From Lineus longissimus (Eukaryota; Nemertea; Pilidiophora; Heteronemertea; Lineidae), in assembly GCF_910592395.1 (NCBI RefSeq), contig NC_088315.1, positions 7,816,501 to 7,880,500 on the forward strand: DNA of 64,000 nt. The letters run 5' to 3'. A program made the position numbers and the translations under genes. The notes under the pieces were generated by a model, which saw only the letters and a program-made list of their open reading frames with translations, was not told the origin of the DNA and ran no database searches. Of the stretch, positions 26,636 through 39,125 are shown piece after piece. Numbering within the stretch: the first letter of the stretch is position 1; every line of letters begins with the position of its first letter.

Positions 26636-27328
26636 TGTGAGTCAAGCCATGTCACCTTTGAGACGATTGCCCTCGGTCAAATAGGTGATGCATCAGTTTT
26701 AAAGATTTTGAGCCGTTGTTCGTAATCCAGACAGCCAACCCTCAGAAAACTCGACAACGGTTAAAATCTCCCAACACGCCAAGCTGATGTCACCAGAAAT
26801 CCACCTGCCACGGCTGGTCTTTACCTATCAGCGTTTAATTTACCAAAGACGCCCTAGCTTCATAACATGTGGGCATTAAGACCGATTAGAGCCTGCATCT
26901 ATAGCCCCAGTAATTAGAAGATTCCTCGCAAAATGCGCTATGATTTGTTAGCATTTAATAGCGCCAGATTATCATGGCATACAGAAAAGTGGCTTATTGG
27001 CGATAAATACTGGAATTTATTGTTACGTTTTATAAATTCAAATTGCTTGATGAGAGCTTTGGTGGGATGCAACGGGTAAGCTTACTGTACACTATAAGAT
27101 AAATGCATTTATCGCGACAAGAAAGCATTTAGGATGGTTGCAGTTTAAACCTTACAAATTCTGTGCCGTGCATTAAATTTATTCATGTTATTTTCAATGC
27201 TATAGTCCGGTATTTGATTGAAAGGGACCTTATAATCCTCAGGTACGAATAGGCAATTAAAGATTAAAGACGCAAGGAATAACTCTCTCTCCGTTGGTGG
27301 ATTCTGATGGAATATCTAACACGACTTA

Positions 27329-27485
27329 AAGAACTCCTGCTCCTGTACTGCGTGGGAACACGTTTGACCTGACCTCCTGGAGGGGAGGTTGATCTCCTGC
27401 TTTAGGTAGTGGGGTGGGGAGGTTGAACTCCTGCACTGGGTAGTGGGTGTAGAGGTTGAACTCCTGCTCCAGGTAGAGCGTGCAT
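27329..27485. repeat. 33-34 bp minisatellite
   Basis: GAGGTTGAACTCCTGC-type units start at 27385, 27419 and 27452, each followed by a GGTAGTGGG-like G-rich segment. A more diverged unit precedes them at about 27331. Two minus-strand frames of about 100 codons over this region are repeat translations. Confidence 0.85.
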
Positions 27486-27489
27486 GCGA

Positions 27490-30400
27490 GGTTGTGTGAC
27501 ATGCCAAGAAAACTGAAATGTACCCTTGCAAATTGGTCAACAACTTTGTTATGTATGAGCCTCCCTTGAAGCAGATCCAAACTGCACGACTGGTATACAG
27601 ATACATTTTTTGGAAAATATTGAGCCATGGCTCCTTCTATTGTGCTGAATCAGGTTACGAAATCAGAGAAAGAATTTTTAGCGAAGTTGAAACCACCGCC
27701 GCCATGCAAAAACCTTCTTTCGACAGAAAATCTAGTGGTCAAGTGTAACACCTGGCATGAATTTTCTAAAGACCTCAGGGTCAAGTGTCAAGTAGTCGAA
27801 GATTCTCTTACATCAATATCGAACCATTTTAGCCACTTATCTGCAATAGCGGCAAAAAAGTCAAGTACAGGCAATCGGTAACGTTGACAGATATTCAATG
27901 ATCGTGTCAGCACCTAGAGCAAGAATGTAACCAAAGACGCCATAAGTTGTGCTTGGTACAATACGTTGAACACCTTGATGAGAACTTCATCTGGAAGCCT
28001 CTTGTCATGGCCAGCTGACCTCGTGCCATGAACAATACCCCCTACGCTATTCTTTCAATCTCTCGAATCGCTACATCAAAAATTTATCAACCAGTAAATA
28101 CAAATTACAAGGATAAAACGCTCGTTGCTAATATGTTCTCGGATCAATGTCGCGCATTTGTTCTTCGATAGGGTTACCCGAGTCGTTGGTTAAATTATAG
28201 ATTACCACACCGAGTTATTATTTACAAAGTTCTGGTAAAACATTAACTCACGAATTAGCCAACTTCCTTCGTTTTCATGTTGATGTTTCATTCGCGGCGT
28301 GTGTACTAATAAAATAGACTTAAGAGGGCAGAGCCTGACTGAGACAATGGATTTTGTCAACTGTGACATTTCTGACAAGTACACCTCCTTTAAAGGGTAA
28401 ACAGGCACTTTGTGGCTGCTGTTCCGATTGTTTTATGGATTAATGGATGGTCTTTTGTTTGGTCGTGTTGAGAATTCGATAAGTTCCACACACCTGATTG
28501 AGGTCACCATTAAACATGGTTATTCCTGTGAATTATCACCAAATGTAAATTTCACACAAATGCCATTCTGGCGAATATTATCGTTAGCCAAACACTCGTC
28601 TTTGTTTTCAGAACTTGAAAGACTTTCTTGCAAAAAAGACACAGGGTAAATGGCAAATTTATTGTTTTTTGTTCATCACCAATAACAAGGCATTGAAACC
28701 CACAATATCTCACAATGGTATCTACACCCAAGTGTACCCTTTGGGCTAATGGTTATAATCATCCAATCCTTCCCTACAAAACCACTTAATTAAGAACCAT
28801 GCACTTATTGCAAGAGACATAGACAAAAATGTACGCATGTGGAAAAATTATGCATTTTCCATTTCTCACATGGTTTCACCAACAAGCTGCAGATATCATT
28901 ACAGCCTCCTCACATATAGAGTCCCAGTTCTATTGAAGATTGCTACAGAATCCATGTATTTTCCTGTGCAAATTTTTACACATTATGCACATATGCACTC
29001 CAAGTCACCTTAGCATGGAACAGACTCAGCTGAGTCCAACTCAAGTTGGCTTGAATCTACTGTACATACATGTACAGTCACTGCGCATTATGTACTGTGT
29101 CTCACCACCAAACAGATACCTCTTCGCCCGTGGTTCACCACATAAAAATGGACTCACCATCATTTGGCCAGAATCAACGCAAAACACATTGTCCGCAGAG
29201 CCATATGAACTTGACAGAGATTTTATGCCCAGGAAATTAAGATAATGGTGTATTTCCACAGACACAGTGCCACGCCACTAATAGAGGAACTTTACATGCT
29301 TCAGTTGAACGTTACTAGAATAAATTTCACGCGCCCATGATCACCCGTTATGATTTTTGGTAAAAGAATATGCACATTGACAATAAGCCGAGATGTCTCA
29401 GTTCTTGTCCTATTCAGGTTGGCGTGTGTGCGGAGGATCGGTGTGTGTGCCAAGGAACCGCACTGTCTGAAGTCCTTGCCTGGCTTATGACTACCTGGGT
29501 ATTGTTATGTCATTGCGCTCAGATGGCTCGAAATAATGCCACTGTCACGTCAGTGGGCGACCACATAGAACCTGCCAAGGCTATTGTTGACAGACTCCAG
29601 GTGATTATGACACTCAAAGGTCACAAAGGTCAAGTCCAGCGTCATCCTCGCCAACTAAGATCAGGAGAGAAGAATTTGAACCTTCCAATGATGATGATGA
29701 TGATGATGATGAAAAGCTGAAAACCACACCTCACAGATACATGCAGATGCGCTCCATTATCCATCAGTGATTAAACTGCTCCAAGGCATTTTACTTTTTA
29801 CTTGTCCAAAAATACATTTTGCCGTGAGGCAAATTGAACATTTCAAAGACACATTTTGTTTTCAGCGCCGAGAAATGCTGTACTGAAATACCTCATAATA
29901 TCATTTTTAGCCGATTTGAAAAATTGACCACATTATTCCCCATTAGTTCAAATTGAAATTTAAAGGCAATGAAGTGATGAACCTTGACACCAAAGTAATT
30001 AAATAATCAATGTTTTAATTATGGACCTCATAGGGTCACTTGGTTCATTTTATGTACTATATACGGCCCAAATCTGGGCCATGATGCCTTTCATGATGAT
30101 GAGGACGATGATGATGATGATATCAATATTTTCTCTTTTCAAAAGATCAGGGATTTTCGGATCTAACACGTCACACCGATTATTCACACTTGTGAGAAAG
30201 AAACTAGTCCGCAGTATCACTAGATAAGTTTCACATTTGTTGGACATCATCATCTTGCCGTCATCGGCCAACTGGGTATTCTGACATTGGCCAACTAAAC
30301 ATGATTTATGGTCATTCATAGAATAATCGTACACAAGTGTTTGCCACTCGCTGCGCCTAATCATATCAACAGATTGATCAAATATAATCCAGTTGTGGTG

Positions 30401-33400
30401 TTGAAAGCGTCATCGCAGAGACCTAAACAAATAATGTGACACGTGATATGGCAGTTTCAAGCAATATGATCACAAACTCATGGAGACCATTGAAATTCTT
30501 TCCGATTGGAGCTCTTGTGTCCTACCAGACATTTAAAATAAAATTTAACAATATTTCATTGAGAGCTTGGTGCTAAGTGTAAATCGTTTTTGTATTGCAG
30601 GGTGGGAGTGCATACATTTGCAGGGGTATTTGCAGGGTTGCAGGGTTGTTTGTAGTCCCCTGCTCTATGGTGAGAATAGTTTCATGAGTTTTGCATGTGG
30701 ACAGTAACAATAGAATTATTAATCCAATGGATTTCTCAATGGAAAGTTAATCTTCATGTGGTAAATCTCGTAACTATATTTGAATCCATGGCTACAGAAA
30801 TAAAGGGCTTTACAGCAGTATTACATACAACTCTTTCAAAAATATAAATGCTCCATGAAAATGTAGAAGGAAACCAGATTCCTTGAAGGAAATGCATAGA
30901 AACACATCTTCCACATTGTGTACATGCACATTGCAACACATAACATCTACGCCAGGAGGAAAGTTTGAGTCAATATTTTGGTGAGCAAACATTTGTTTGG
31001 TGGAGTATTTTATATCGAAATATAACTTTTTCTTTTGTATATCTTCTTTTATATTTCAAGCAATTCAAATCACAGAATTTCGATTGTAATGCACAAAACC
31101 TGAAAATATGGCATTTAGCTTTTATTGAATATCGAAGTTTTCCAATCTCTTTCAGAAAATTTTGCTGATGTGGATTATTGAATATTTGAAAGATATAGTA
31201 GGTACATGTATTTAAACTGCTTAAAAATGTGAAAGAACATTGTGGTGTGTGTCGTTCCTCAATATTTTGGCTTAAAAATGATTAGATCGACAAAAACAAA
31301 AAGACAAGTCGAATTAATTATGGGTAATTTTGAATTGAATTCTGAAAGCGTCGCATCATAACCTACCGTAAAATGGCACGTTAACCCTTGACAACAATTT
31401 GGAGGAATATATTGTTTTGAAAATACCATGTTTACCAGGCATGAGCTAAAAAGATGATAATAAATCTTTAAACAATTCGTTCCTATGTTTAATTCGCAAA
31501 TGTCTTTTGATTTAAAGGAAGTTATTGTAGATGTGAAGTTACAATGAGGTTTCACACTAATGTGCCTGTCTGCTTATCTGATTACCACCAACCCATACAA
31601 CCTAACAACTATTTATCTTCAATTTTCGGGCAATACCAACAATTCCAATGTTAAATATCATAAAATCTATTCCCGCACCGGGATTCATAGTCGATGCGTG
31701 GGACTCGATGGAACTATTAAATCAATTCATCTTATCACAAATGTAACACCAGGATGGCTGATCAGGTGACAAACTTTACAGCAAGTCATGAAATCAGACA
31801 AATATGAATTTCAATTTGCAATCTAAAGATAATTCTAAAGTGCATGCAAATACTCCGTAGAATATTTCTGAATGATTCCTTATAAAATCATTCCTGAACT
31901 CATGGGTCCAATTGCCCCTGTCGTAGCTGCAAATTATTCCAATTCGGCCTTTTTGCGCCCGGTCACAAGTGAAGCGCCATAGAAACAAGAGATTTAAATC
32001 GCAGCTACATCTATCTATGATTATAATCACTTCTCTGCAGTGCAAATTGGTACTTGCTGGGTTTCATATTGACTCCAAGGTACCAGCGACCTGCGGTGAC
32101 CACCGCAAATGCGTGATTATCACCGCACACAATTTTTTATTGTAGGTCTTAACAATTTAAAACGCTCATTTGTGAGCTGGGCCAAAATATCAACAATTAA
32201 AGTTCAAAACAAAAGAAGCACCAAGTAAACTTTAAGCTTCATTTGTTAACAATTAGAAAACCATACCAAAGAGCGTTTTGTCAAATTTTAATGATGCGCT
32301 GACGTAAAGGCTAGCTAATGCATGCACTTGAGCGGACAGCTACTGTCACGAGTGAACAAAGTTCCAGCGTACACAGGCATTAAGACACTTTTCATGTGAT
32401 CATTTACCCTTGGCTGGTCGCAACCAACTGTCATTTACTAATTATTCGACTCAGCACGCGAGATCTTGGACAATGCGCAATGACGATCGGAGTGACGTCC
32501 GCCATTCTTTATAGCAATCGTAGCTAATGCTAGCTGTCCCAGAAATCGCTGGCAGATCCTCGTGTCTACTCGATCGGAAAGACAGACGCGCTGTTTACCG
32601 CCGAGTGACAACACCGAACCCCCCAGTTTTAAGCGCAGCTCCGAGTAAATGAGCTAATTTCATTGGAAGGGTAATTAAGGCTATCTATGTCTGTTCGATT
32701 AGTTTGAGCTTAATCGAGTGTCCGGGAGGCCTGAACTTCATTACAACTGCCTGAGCATCTCGGAACATTTTAACCATGTGATCAGTGCACTTTTCTATTT
32801 CAATTCAATTGCGTTGATTCAATGGAGCAGATATGTTTGAGAATTTAATGGGAATGTATTAGACTCAATGACGTCACAACTGAGAACTTCTGTCAACTAT
32901 TGATTGCAGCTGGAACAAAGTTAAATGATGACCACCTCTCCTACAATAGCAGAAACAGAAGTCCTTTGGTTCAACACCTCTGCAATAAATAGGGAAACCA
33001 GAAACCAACAAATCCCTGACAGTGGAAGTGCCTCCCCTGAATCTCGCGACATCAGGAGGAGACAAGTTTAAGCTCAGAACTTTGAATCATCATCCATGAA
33101 CAGAATTGAGTAGTATGACCTTCCTTCCACAAAAGCATCAGAGTCGTCTGCTCAAACAACTCAGAGGTGGAAAAGTAAACAAACTCTGATCCTCCATCAG
33201 CAAAGTCACCAATTCAATAAGTTTGAGCCATCCTCTCACAAAGCTCAGCCTCCCGCAGGCGAAGAAGCCAGCTTCTTACAGCCATGGAGGGTCAGCCGTG
33301 CATTCCATTGAAACGATCGCACAGACAGGTAATCAAGAGATGGAAATGCCGCCATTTTCGCAACGGACAAAGCTGCTTCGGCCACTAATGAATGGCAAAC

Positions 33401-33430
33401 ACCGCGTTAAGCTGATTCTTGTCCATTTGG
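27490..33430. other. Intronic sequence, no gene recognised
   Basis: Includes the ATG repeats, an 18-bp palindrome CTGTACATACATGTACAG at 29060-29077, and a CpG- and ATTA-rich block at 32450-32760 that is the best regulatory candidate here. A plus-strand frame of 116 codons (29370-29720) ends in the (ATG)8 run and is not recognisable. Confidence 0.5.
29688..29711 (+). repeat. (ATG)8 microsatellite
   Basis: Eight uninterrupted ATG triplets. An imperfect relative of the same motif (ATGATGAGGACGATGATG...) lies about 400 bp away at 30092-30122. Confidence 0.97.
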
Positions 33431-33434
33431 ATTT

Positions 33435-33791
33435 GTGATGGTGAGCGACGGCAAGATCAAACCACCTCTGATGGCGGAGAGCCGCGCGGATTAACTGACC
33501 AGCCCAGATCAACAAATAAATACCCCGAATCAGCAACTGTGTTCAGATGTCGAGACTCCTCAAGGTCTATTTGATTGGCAAGCTTACGATGGTTGACCAA
33601 TCTTTAACTTTGTCAAAAGGACTTCTCATGTTCAAGCAGCTGACTTGAAAATGGTGGCTTCTGTTGCAAAACCTGTAAAAAGGAAGGCCACCAGCAAAGG
33701 TATTGATCAGATATCAAGGCCACCCATGGATCGCATGTTTCCTCAAGGCAAGCTTCCGAAGGATGATGAAAATTCATCAACATGTTGGTGA
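33435..33791 (+). pseudogene. Coding-like stretch broken by in-frame stops (very tentative)
   Basis: In one reading frame, open segments run to 33491, then 33495-33593 and 33597-33788, separated only by TAA (33492) and TGA (33594) before a TGA at 33789. The last segment (64 codons) encodes a polar, basic peptide including KPVKRKATSKG, a nuclear-localisation-like cluster. Base composition here is less AT-rich than the neighbourhood. I recognise no family. Open frames this short arise by chance, so this may be non-coding; the alternative is a decayed gene or transposon fragment. Confidence 0.2.
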
Positions 33792-36371
33792 TATTTCAAG
33801 AATTTAGCATTGGCTGCAGTCAAAAGCCAAGATGGAGGTGGAAGATTTTAAGGTAGCAGCTGTATTTCGAGAAAAAGGGGTCCTCAACGACTTTTTGACG
33901 GCTACAAGTAGAAACTGCATCGAGATACGAAGAATCCCAAAGGGCGTATGACTGGTTAGCTCCAGAATTTGCAAACTCCTTTACCGTGTCTCATCAAATT
34001 TGTCACTAGGTATCCCAAAGTTGGCAAGGATGGTTAGAAACTGTCTTATCCAGACACACAGCAAGTTCATTATCTACCAATACCAGCAGACGCCTTGGCA
34101 GGAACTTCAGTTTTCAGTAATTTTTTAATGTTGATATTTGATATGGTGGTGGATTAAGCTCTCTGGGACGATTCATGACACCTATATCAATGGTCTCAGG
34201 GGGGGTTACTCCAAAGAGACCCACACATTGGAAAATATTACCAGCAGAATCTGGCTGGCACACACTAATTGAAAACATAGGAGAATCCAACATCGTATAA
34301 TCTGTATCAACAGATCATGACGTGGCGCTGGCATTCATTATACAAAGATTAAAAGCAACTCATTAGCAACAGCTAGGCTCAGGTGATCCAATATTAATTA
34401 GAATCAACCCTATTCTCATTAAGACAAAACAATACAATGACATGTATTTTTTCTTCAAGAAAAATGTGCATTTTGTATCGGTGAAACACGAGAGTTTGCT
34501 CAGGGTAAATGTATCAGTAACCCGAGATAGATAGCGCTATAGATCAAAGCAGAGTTTTATCAAATTCGTTAGGACTCATTATGAATGCCATATAATCCTA
34601 GCAAGCAGTGAATATTAGCCAACACGCCATTAACTTGCGGTACAAGAAATTAACCGCTGGTGTCGGATTCAAACTCTGAGGATCCTATGAAAGCATGGTC
34701 CACCTGATGGGTCTCGGGAAACCATAATTGCTCCCGCTTAGCTCAGTTAATGAGTCGCCACGTCCACATCTTAGATGCATATTTCCCCAGATAAGCCAAA
34801 CTAAGCGAGAAACTCTGTATTATCGACTAATTACCAACCGAAGAAGCCGCAGTCCTAAATTACTCGTCATAAAGAAAACAATGCCAGGCAAAGATTCCGC
34901 GGTGAGAAAAAATCATCGCGTTATGAATACCTTGTGTCGTTTGTATGAATTGATGCTTTAATTGGTTTTGCGGCGATGCCCATCATGATATTTGGTAGAG
35001 GGTTCGCCCTCATTAGTGTGGGGTCTTTTTGTCCCTCAATGACAGTTGCCTGAATATCGCCGCCCCACTAATTACCCATGATACCTAAGAATGGCGTGTG
35101 TTTACCTGACTCGCATCTGAGTACATACGAACACTAGGACAATAGCCTCGGAGCAAAGATACCCACGCCCTCCAGGTTATCATCAGGGACTTCTGTATCA
35201 CCTCAGGGACACGAGAACGGACTTCATTTGCATGACTGTATACAGCTTAGAGACTTGGCGTGTTCTGACACTTTTGTCATAAAGAATAATAACGTTTTCT
35301 TAACTCTAATAACCAAGGGTCAGTGAGGGTTGCTAAAAGTCCCATTCCAATTCCCACAACAAACCAACTTAGCATCACCCATAATAAGTCCATGTCCAGC
35401 TAAAATATAACTCGAAATGACACATCATAAACAGAGGGCTTCCTCAAAGTCTCGCCACCAAAAGGAAGCATAATCATTATAAAGTCTTACTACCAAGCAC
35501 GATGCTTATTTCAAGTACTACTGCCAACTAGTCGAGCCAATAATGTCATGTCATTGCGGTGGAATAAGCAGGAGCCTTATACAAAGTTCCCCTACTAACC
35601 AACTTGAAATTTCTGACTTTTTTCCCATGGGTGTACATGCAGCTCAAGACACTAACCCATCTGCATGCCAATATCCCCCCCGACAATTATTAGTAGCATG
35701 TCGGAGCAAGAATCGCGTCCCTGATAGCATTGGTAGTCATGAAGCAGGGTGCGCTACGATGTTCCAGTCGAAGTTGGTTATTAGCGGCCATGTAAGACAA
35801 AGGGTAGGACTGTTAGAAATCTCATCCCGACTTCCTTCAGAAATCTACGGTCAGGGAAAGGAGATTGACACTGCATAAATTTGCCATCGGGAAAATTACC
35901 GAGGGTGCTAATGTGTGAGGTTGGGAACTTTGGTGGGTTTAGTGGCCCGGTGTTACCAAAATAGCATGTCTTCGTAATTAGAAATCTGCTTGATGAGAGG
36001 TGAGGAAGAGTCAAAAGAAAGGCAATATACGAGTTGTCAGCAGGAAGTTTTCATCTGTCTATACCAACAGATTCTTTGTATTTCTGATTTCATAGATACC
36101 TCAAGGCTGCTCTACAGTGCCTTCAAATACTCTAAGAGAAAATGTTAAGTACAACAATTCAATTTTCAAGTGAAGCTGGATGACACCCCCCTGCCTCCCC
36201 TCAAATATCTGTGAGAAAGACTTGTATAAAAAATCTGGCCAGGGACCAAGTTCTGAAAGTAGAAAAGAATCAATATTTAAGTGGCCTATTTGTAGGCAGA
36301 ATTGAAGCCAAGTACAAGCTGTTAAAGAATCAAGTTACCGAAGTATGTAACACACATTGGAACTGTAACAC

Positions 36372-36460
36372 TATATCCCATATTCAAATGCTTTATTTCA
36401 GTAAATTTGAATGCTATACCCGTATTCAAAACATTTATTTTAGTAAATTTAAATCCTATG
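36372..36460. repeat. Tandem duplication, about 45-bp period, AT-rich
   Basis: Two copies of a block built on GTATTCAAA...TTTATTTYAGTAAATTT...ATCCTAT lie end to end, with around 80% identity by eye. Confidence 0.75.
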
Positions 36461-38823
36461 TGGTAACTTGATCATTCTCAATGATAACTCTGCACGAGAG
36501 GTAATTTTGAATACGTTCCATGGGTAAATTATTGGATTGAAATGTCACGAGATAAAAAGATGGTGATTACACCATGCGGGCAAGGGCGTTGCATTCACGT
36601 TTAGAAAGCGTTTAACCCTGGGGGTAAATTCAGACACCAAATTAAAAATTGGGACTTAAAATTGAGTGATATTCAAAATATATCTCCTCGATTTAAATTT
36701 CAAAGCCGTTGTGACATGCTTCACCAATAATATTACGTTTGGCGCTATGCAAAACAAGTGACCAGCGACGGAGCAATACAACATAAGGATTGTGGTTAGA
36801 AAGCGGCTGCCGATTGGTTATATTGCAATCACTTGTGATGTCGCAATGGCTCTGTTGCAAGTTGCAGCAACTAAAATCGCTGGTCTGCATGGCGATTCAA
36901 CTCTCTTAAAGTCAACTTGTCTATAATACAATAGCCAACAATCGATCCAATTGCCTATTATGGTGAAGAATTTCAAGTCACAAAGTGTTAAAAGTCGGCG
37001 CTGTTTGGGGTCAGCCGCTCACAAATTGGCCGCCAAGTAATGATGTCCGTTCGTCTGCGTGTTGGCCGAGAGAATGAGTTTGTTGCAACGACATTACAGA
37101 ATCATCGGAGACAGTCAAGGTTTTGTTTGCTTTAGATAGTTTGATAGTAAATGTCATTGATTGGGCGCGGGGATGCCAATCCTGATTTGAGGAAGAGTTA
37201 AGTGCCGCGATTGCCTATTGATCCAATCATTTCCAAGCTATTAATGATTTGCAGACAACCACTCACCCAAAATTTCAAAATCGTCAACGAGGGCGAGAAT
37301 AGATTTGCTGGCATTTCCCGTTTCGAAAGTATGGCCGCATGGGTTAAGTTTAGATGGCCATGGTTTGATTAAACAAAACACTCAAAATAATTTGGAGGCG
37401 CCAATTGCCATGGCTCACGGACTATTCTGGATTCAGAGTTTTACAAGCTGGAGTCCTTTCTAATTATCAACTCCATAAGAAATGTTAAACTTTGGGACAG
37501 CAGTTTAATTGGGATATGACACCTCAAAAACTCAAAAAGTAAAATTCCAAATGCACTTTATTGTGAGCCATAGGGAGAAGGGAAATTCTCATGAAAATCC
37601 ACTTTCTAAAGAATTATAAAGAATAAAGAATTTTGTCAAAATGTATGTTTGTAAATCTGACCGCGATTCTTGACGTACAAGTCAAACCCCAAACGATAAC
37701 CATATTCATCATTCTGACCTTGAACAACACTCGCAACATATACTATTTCACATTCGTAGCTGCCTATTCCCAACCATCCATTGCCCCGCCATCCAATTCA
37801 TATATCGGATTCCACGCCGTATGATTTCTCACACTGTCTGGAGAAACACAACAAAAACTCTGAACCGAGAATCTAACGCAAAAGTACCCAGGCCCCACTG
37901 CTTCCCCCAGATTCAATACACCTAAATTGATAGGGCGAGCCGGCCGACATTTTTATCCTTTTGTATGACAGCACTGATGTATGGTTTTCAGTGATAACAC
38001 TGTTTATACTAAACCCGTCAATGCTCGTTTCCGACAACGTTCAACTTCATTGTACTTAATTCCTGATTAGTAAATTCACCGACGCAACGTGTGAGTGTCG
38101 ATTTCAATCCAAGTTCGACTAAGATTGAGTAGCGGAAGTGTATGAAATGCACAAGCATTTCGGGAACTGATATGAAATGGACCAGGGTGAGGATGTTGTC
38201 AAAGATGAGAAGAGCAAATTACCCAATTCACATGACGTCGATGTTTCGTCATGTGTACATATTGGATACCAAACAAGTCTCTGGTGATTTTGTGGTAATT
38301 TTTCACCCATCGCCAAACTAGAGTGAAATCGCTCCCATTGTAGCCTGTTGACTTTACAAATGGCTGCAGTTTAACAGGAAGACAGAAACGTCACACGAGC
38401 ATGAACTTGACGCGAGATACTTTAAAAACAGCCACAAAAGGCTGTAAATATCGCATGTTTGTTCACCTGATGCTTTAATGGAGTCAAATTTGAATTACCA
38501 CACTTCGTCCTACACTTCCTTTCTGCTTCCCCCCTGACAAGTGGCGAGCACGAATCGTGGCTTCCTGTCGCTGCTGAATGCAAGGTTGACGGAGAGGCTC
38601 ACAAGCCAGGAGAAGTAAAGTCGGCAAGAAAATGTACAGGAAGTATTTTGTCTGGAGAAGTTGCGATGACATTTGTTCCTGACAGCAGCAGACAAGTGTT
38701 GACAATACGAGACGGTGATCTTTATGATATAGCAAGAAAACATCGCTGATCATGTGGCAGAGTGATTTCTGTATGGTATTCAAAAGTCTGGGCCATATGA
38801 ACAACTACACTGCAAACTGAGAG

Positions 38824-38899
38824 CAACTCATTTGGAGCTCCCAAACAGGGGTGTGCTCAGAACTGAGTTGCTTACAGCTAGCCACATTCCAGCTGTAAA
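38824..38899. repeat. Two adjacent short inverted repeats
   Basis: GCAACTCA (38824-38831) pairs with TGAGTTGC (38864-38871). Immediately after, TTACAGCT and AGCTGTAA form a second perfect 8-bp stem around an 11-base loop. Possibly a decayed palindromic element; no known RNA family fits. Confidence 0.5.
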
Positions 38900-39082
38900 G
38901 CTGAGCAGAAACTATTCAAGTTTGCAGCTATCAGCAATCCAGACACTTCTTCGGTTGGCAACTCACTTCATCACCCATGTACTGTACAAAAGACTTCTGC
39001 ACCAAAAGCACCCTGGACCAATTGCCTTTAACCACATCGAAAATCGGAAATGATTATAGACTTAGCAGGTTTTGATTATAGA

Positions 39083-39125
39083 AGCAAAGGTGAAGTGTCT
39101 TGTTCAAGGTTACACAAGCTTTGGC
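39083..39125 (-). mobile_element. SINE body fragment
   Basis: On the minus strand the sequence reads TGTAACCTTGAACAAGACAC (39114-39095) followed by TTCACC. It resembles the ACCTTGGGCAAGNCACTTAACC motif common in the conserved bodies of tRNA-derived SINEs. The same motif in variant form occurs in the element at 52615-52785. No tRNA-like head is seen upstream, so this is a fragment. Confidence 0.5.

Noticed and set aside
26396-26725. 109-codon frame rich in Phe, Pro and Ile
   Set aside because: Direct translation of the TTTCCA minisatellite.
27316-27628. Two overlapping minus-strand frames of about 100 codons
   Set aside because: Both cross the 33-bp minisatellite and show repeat-derived peptide pattern.
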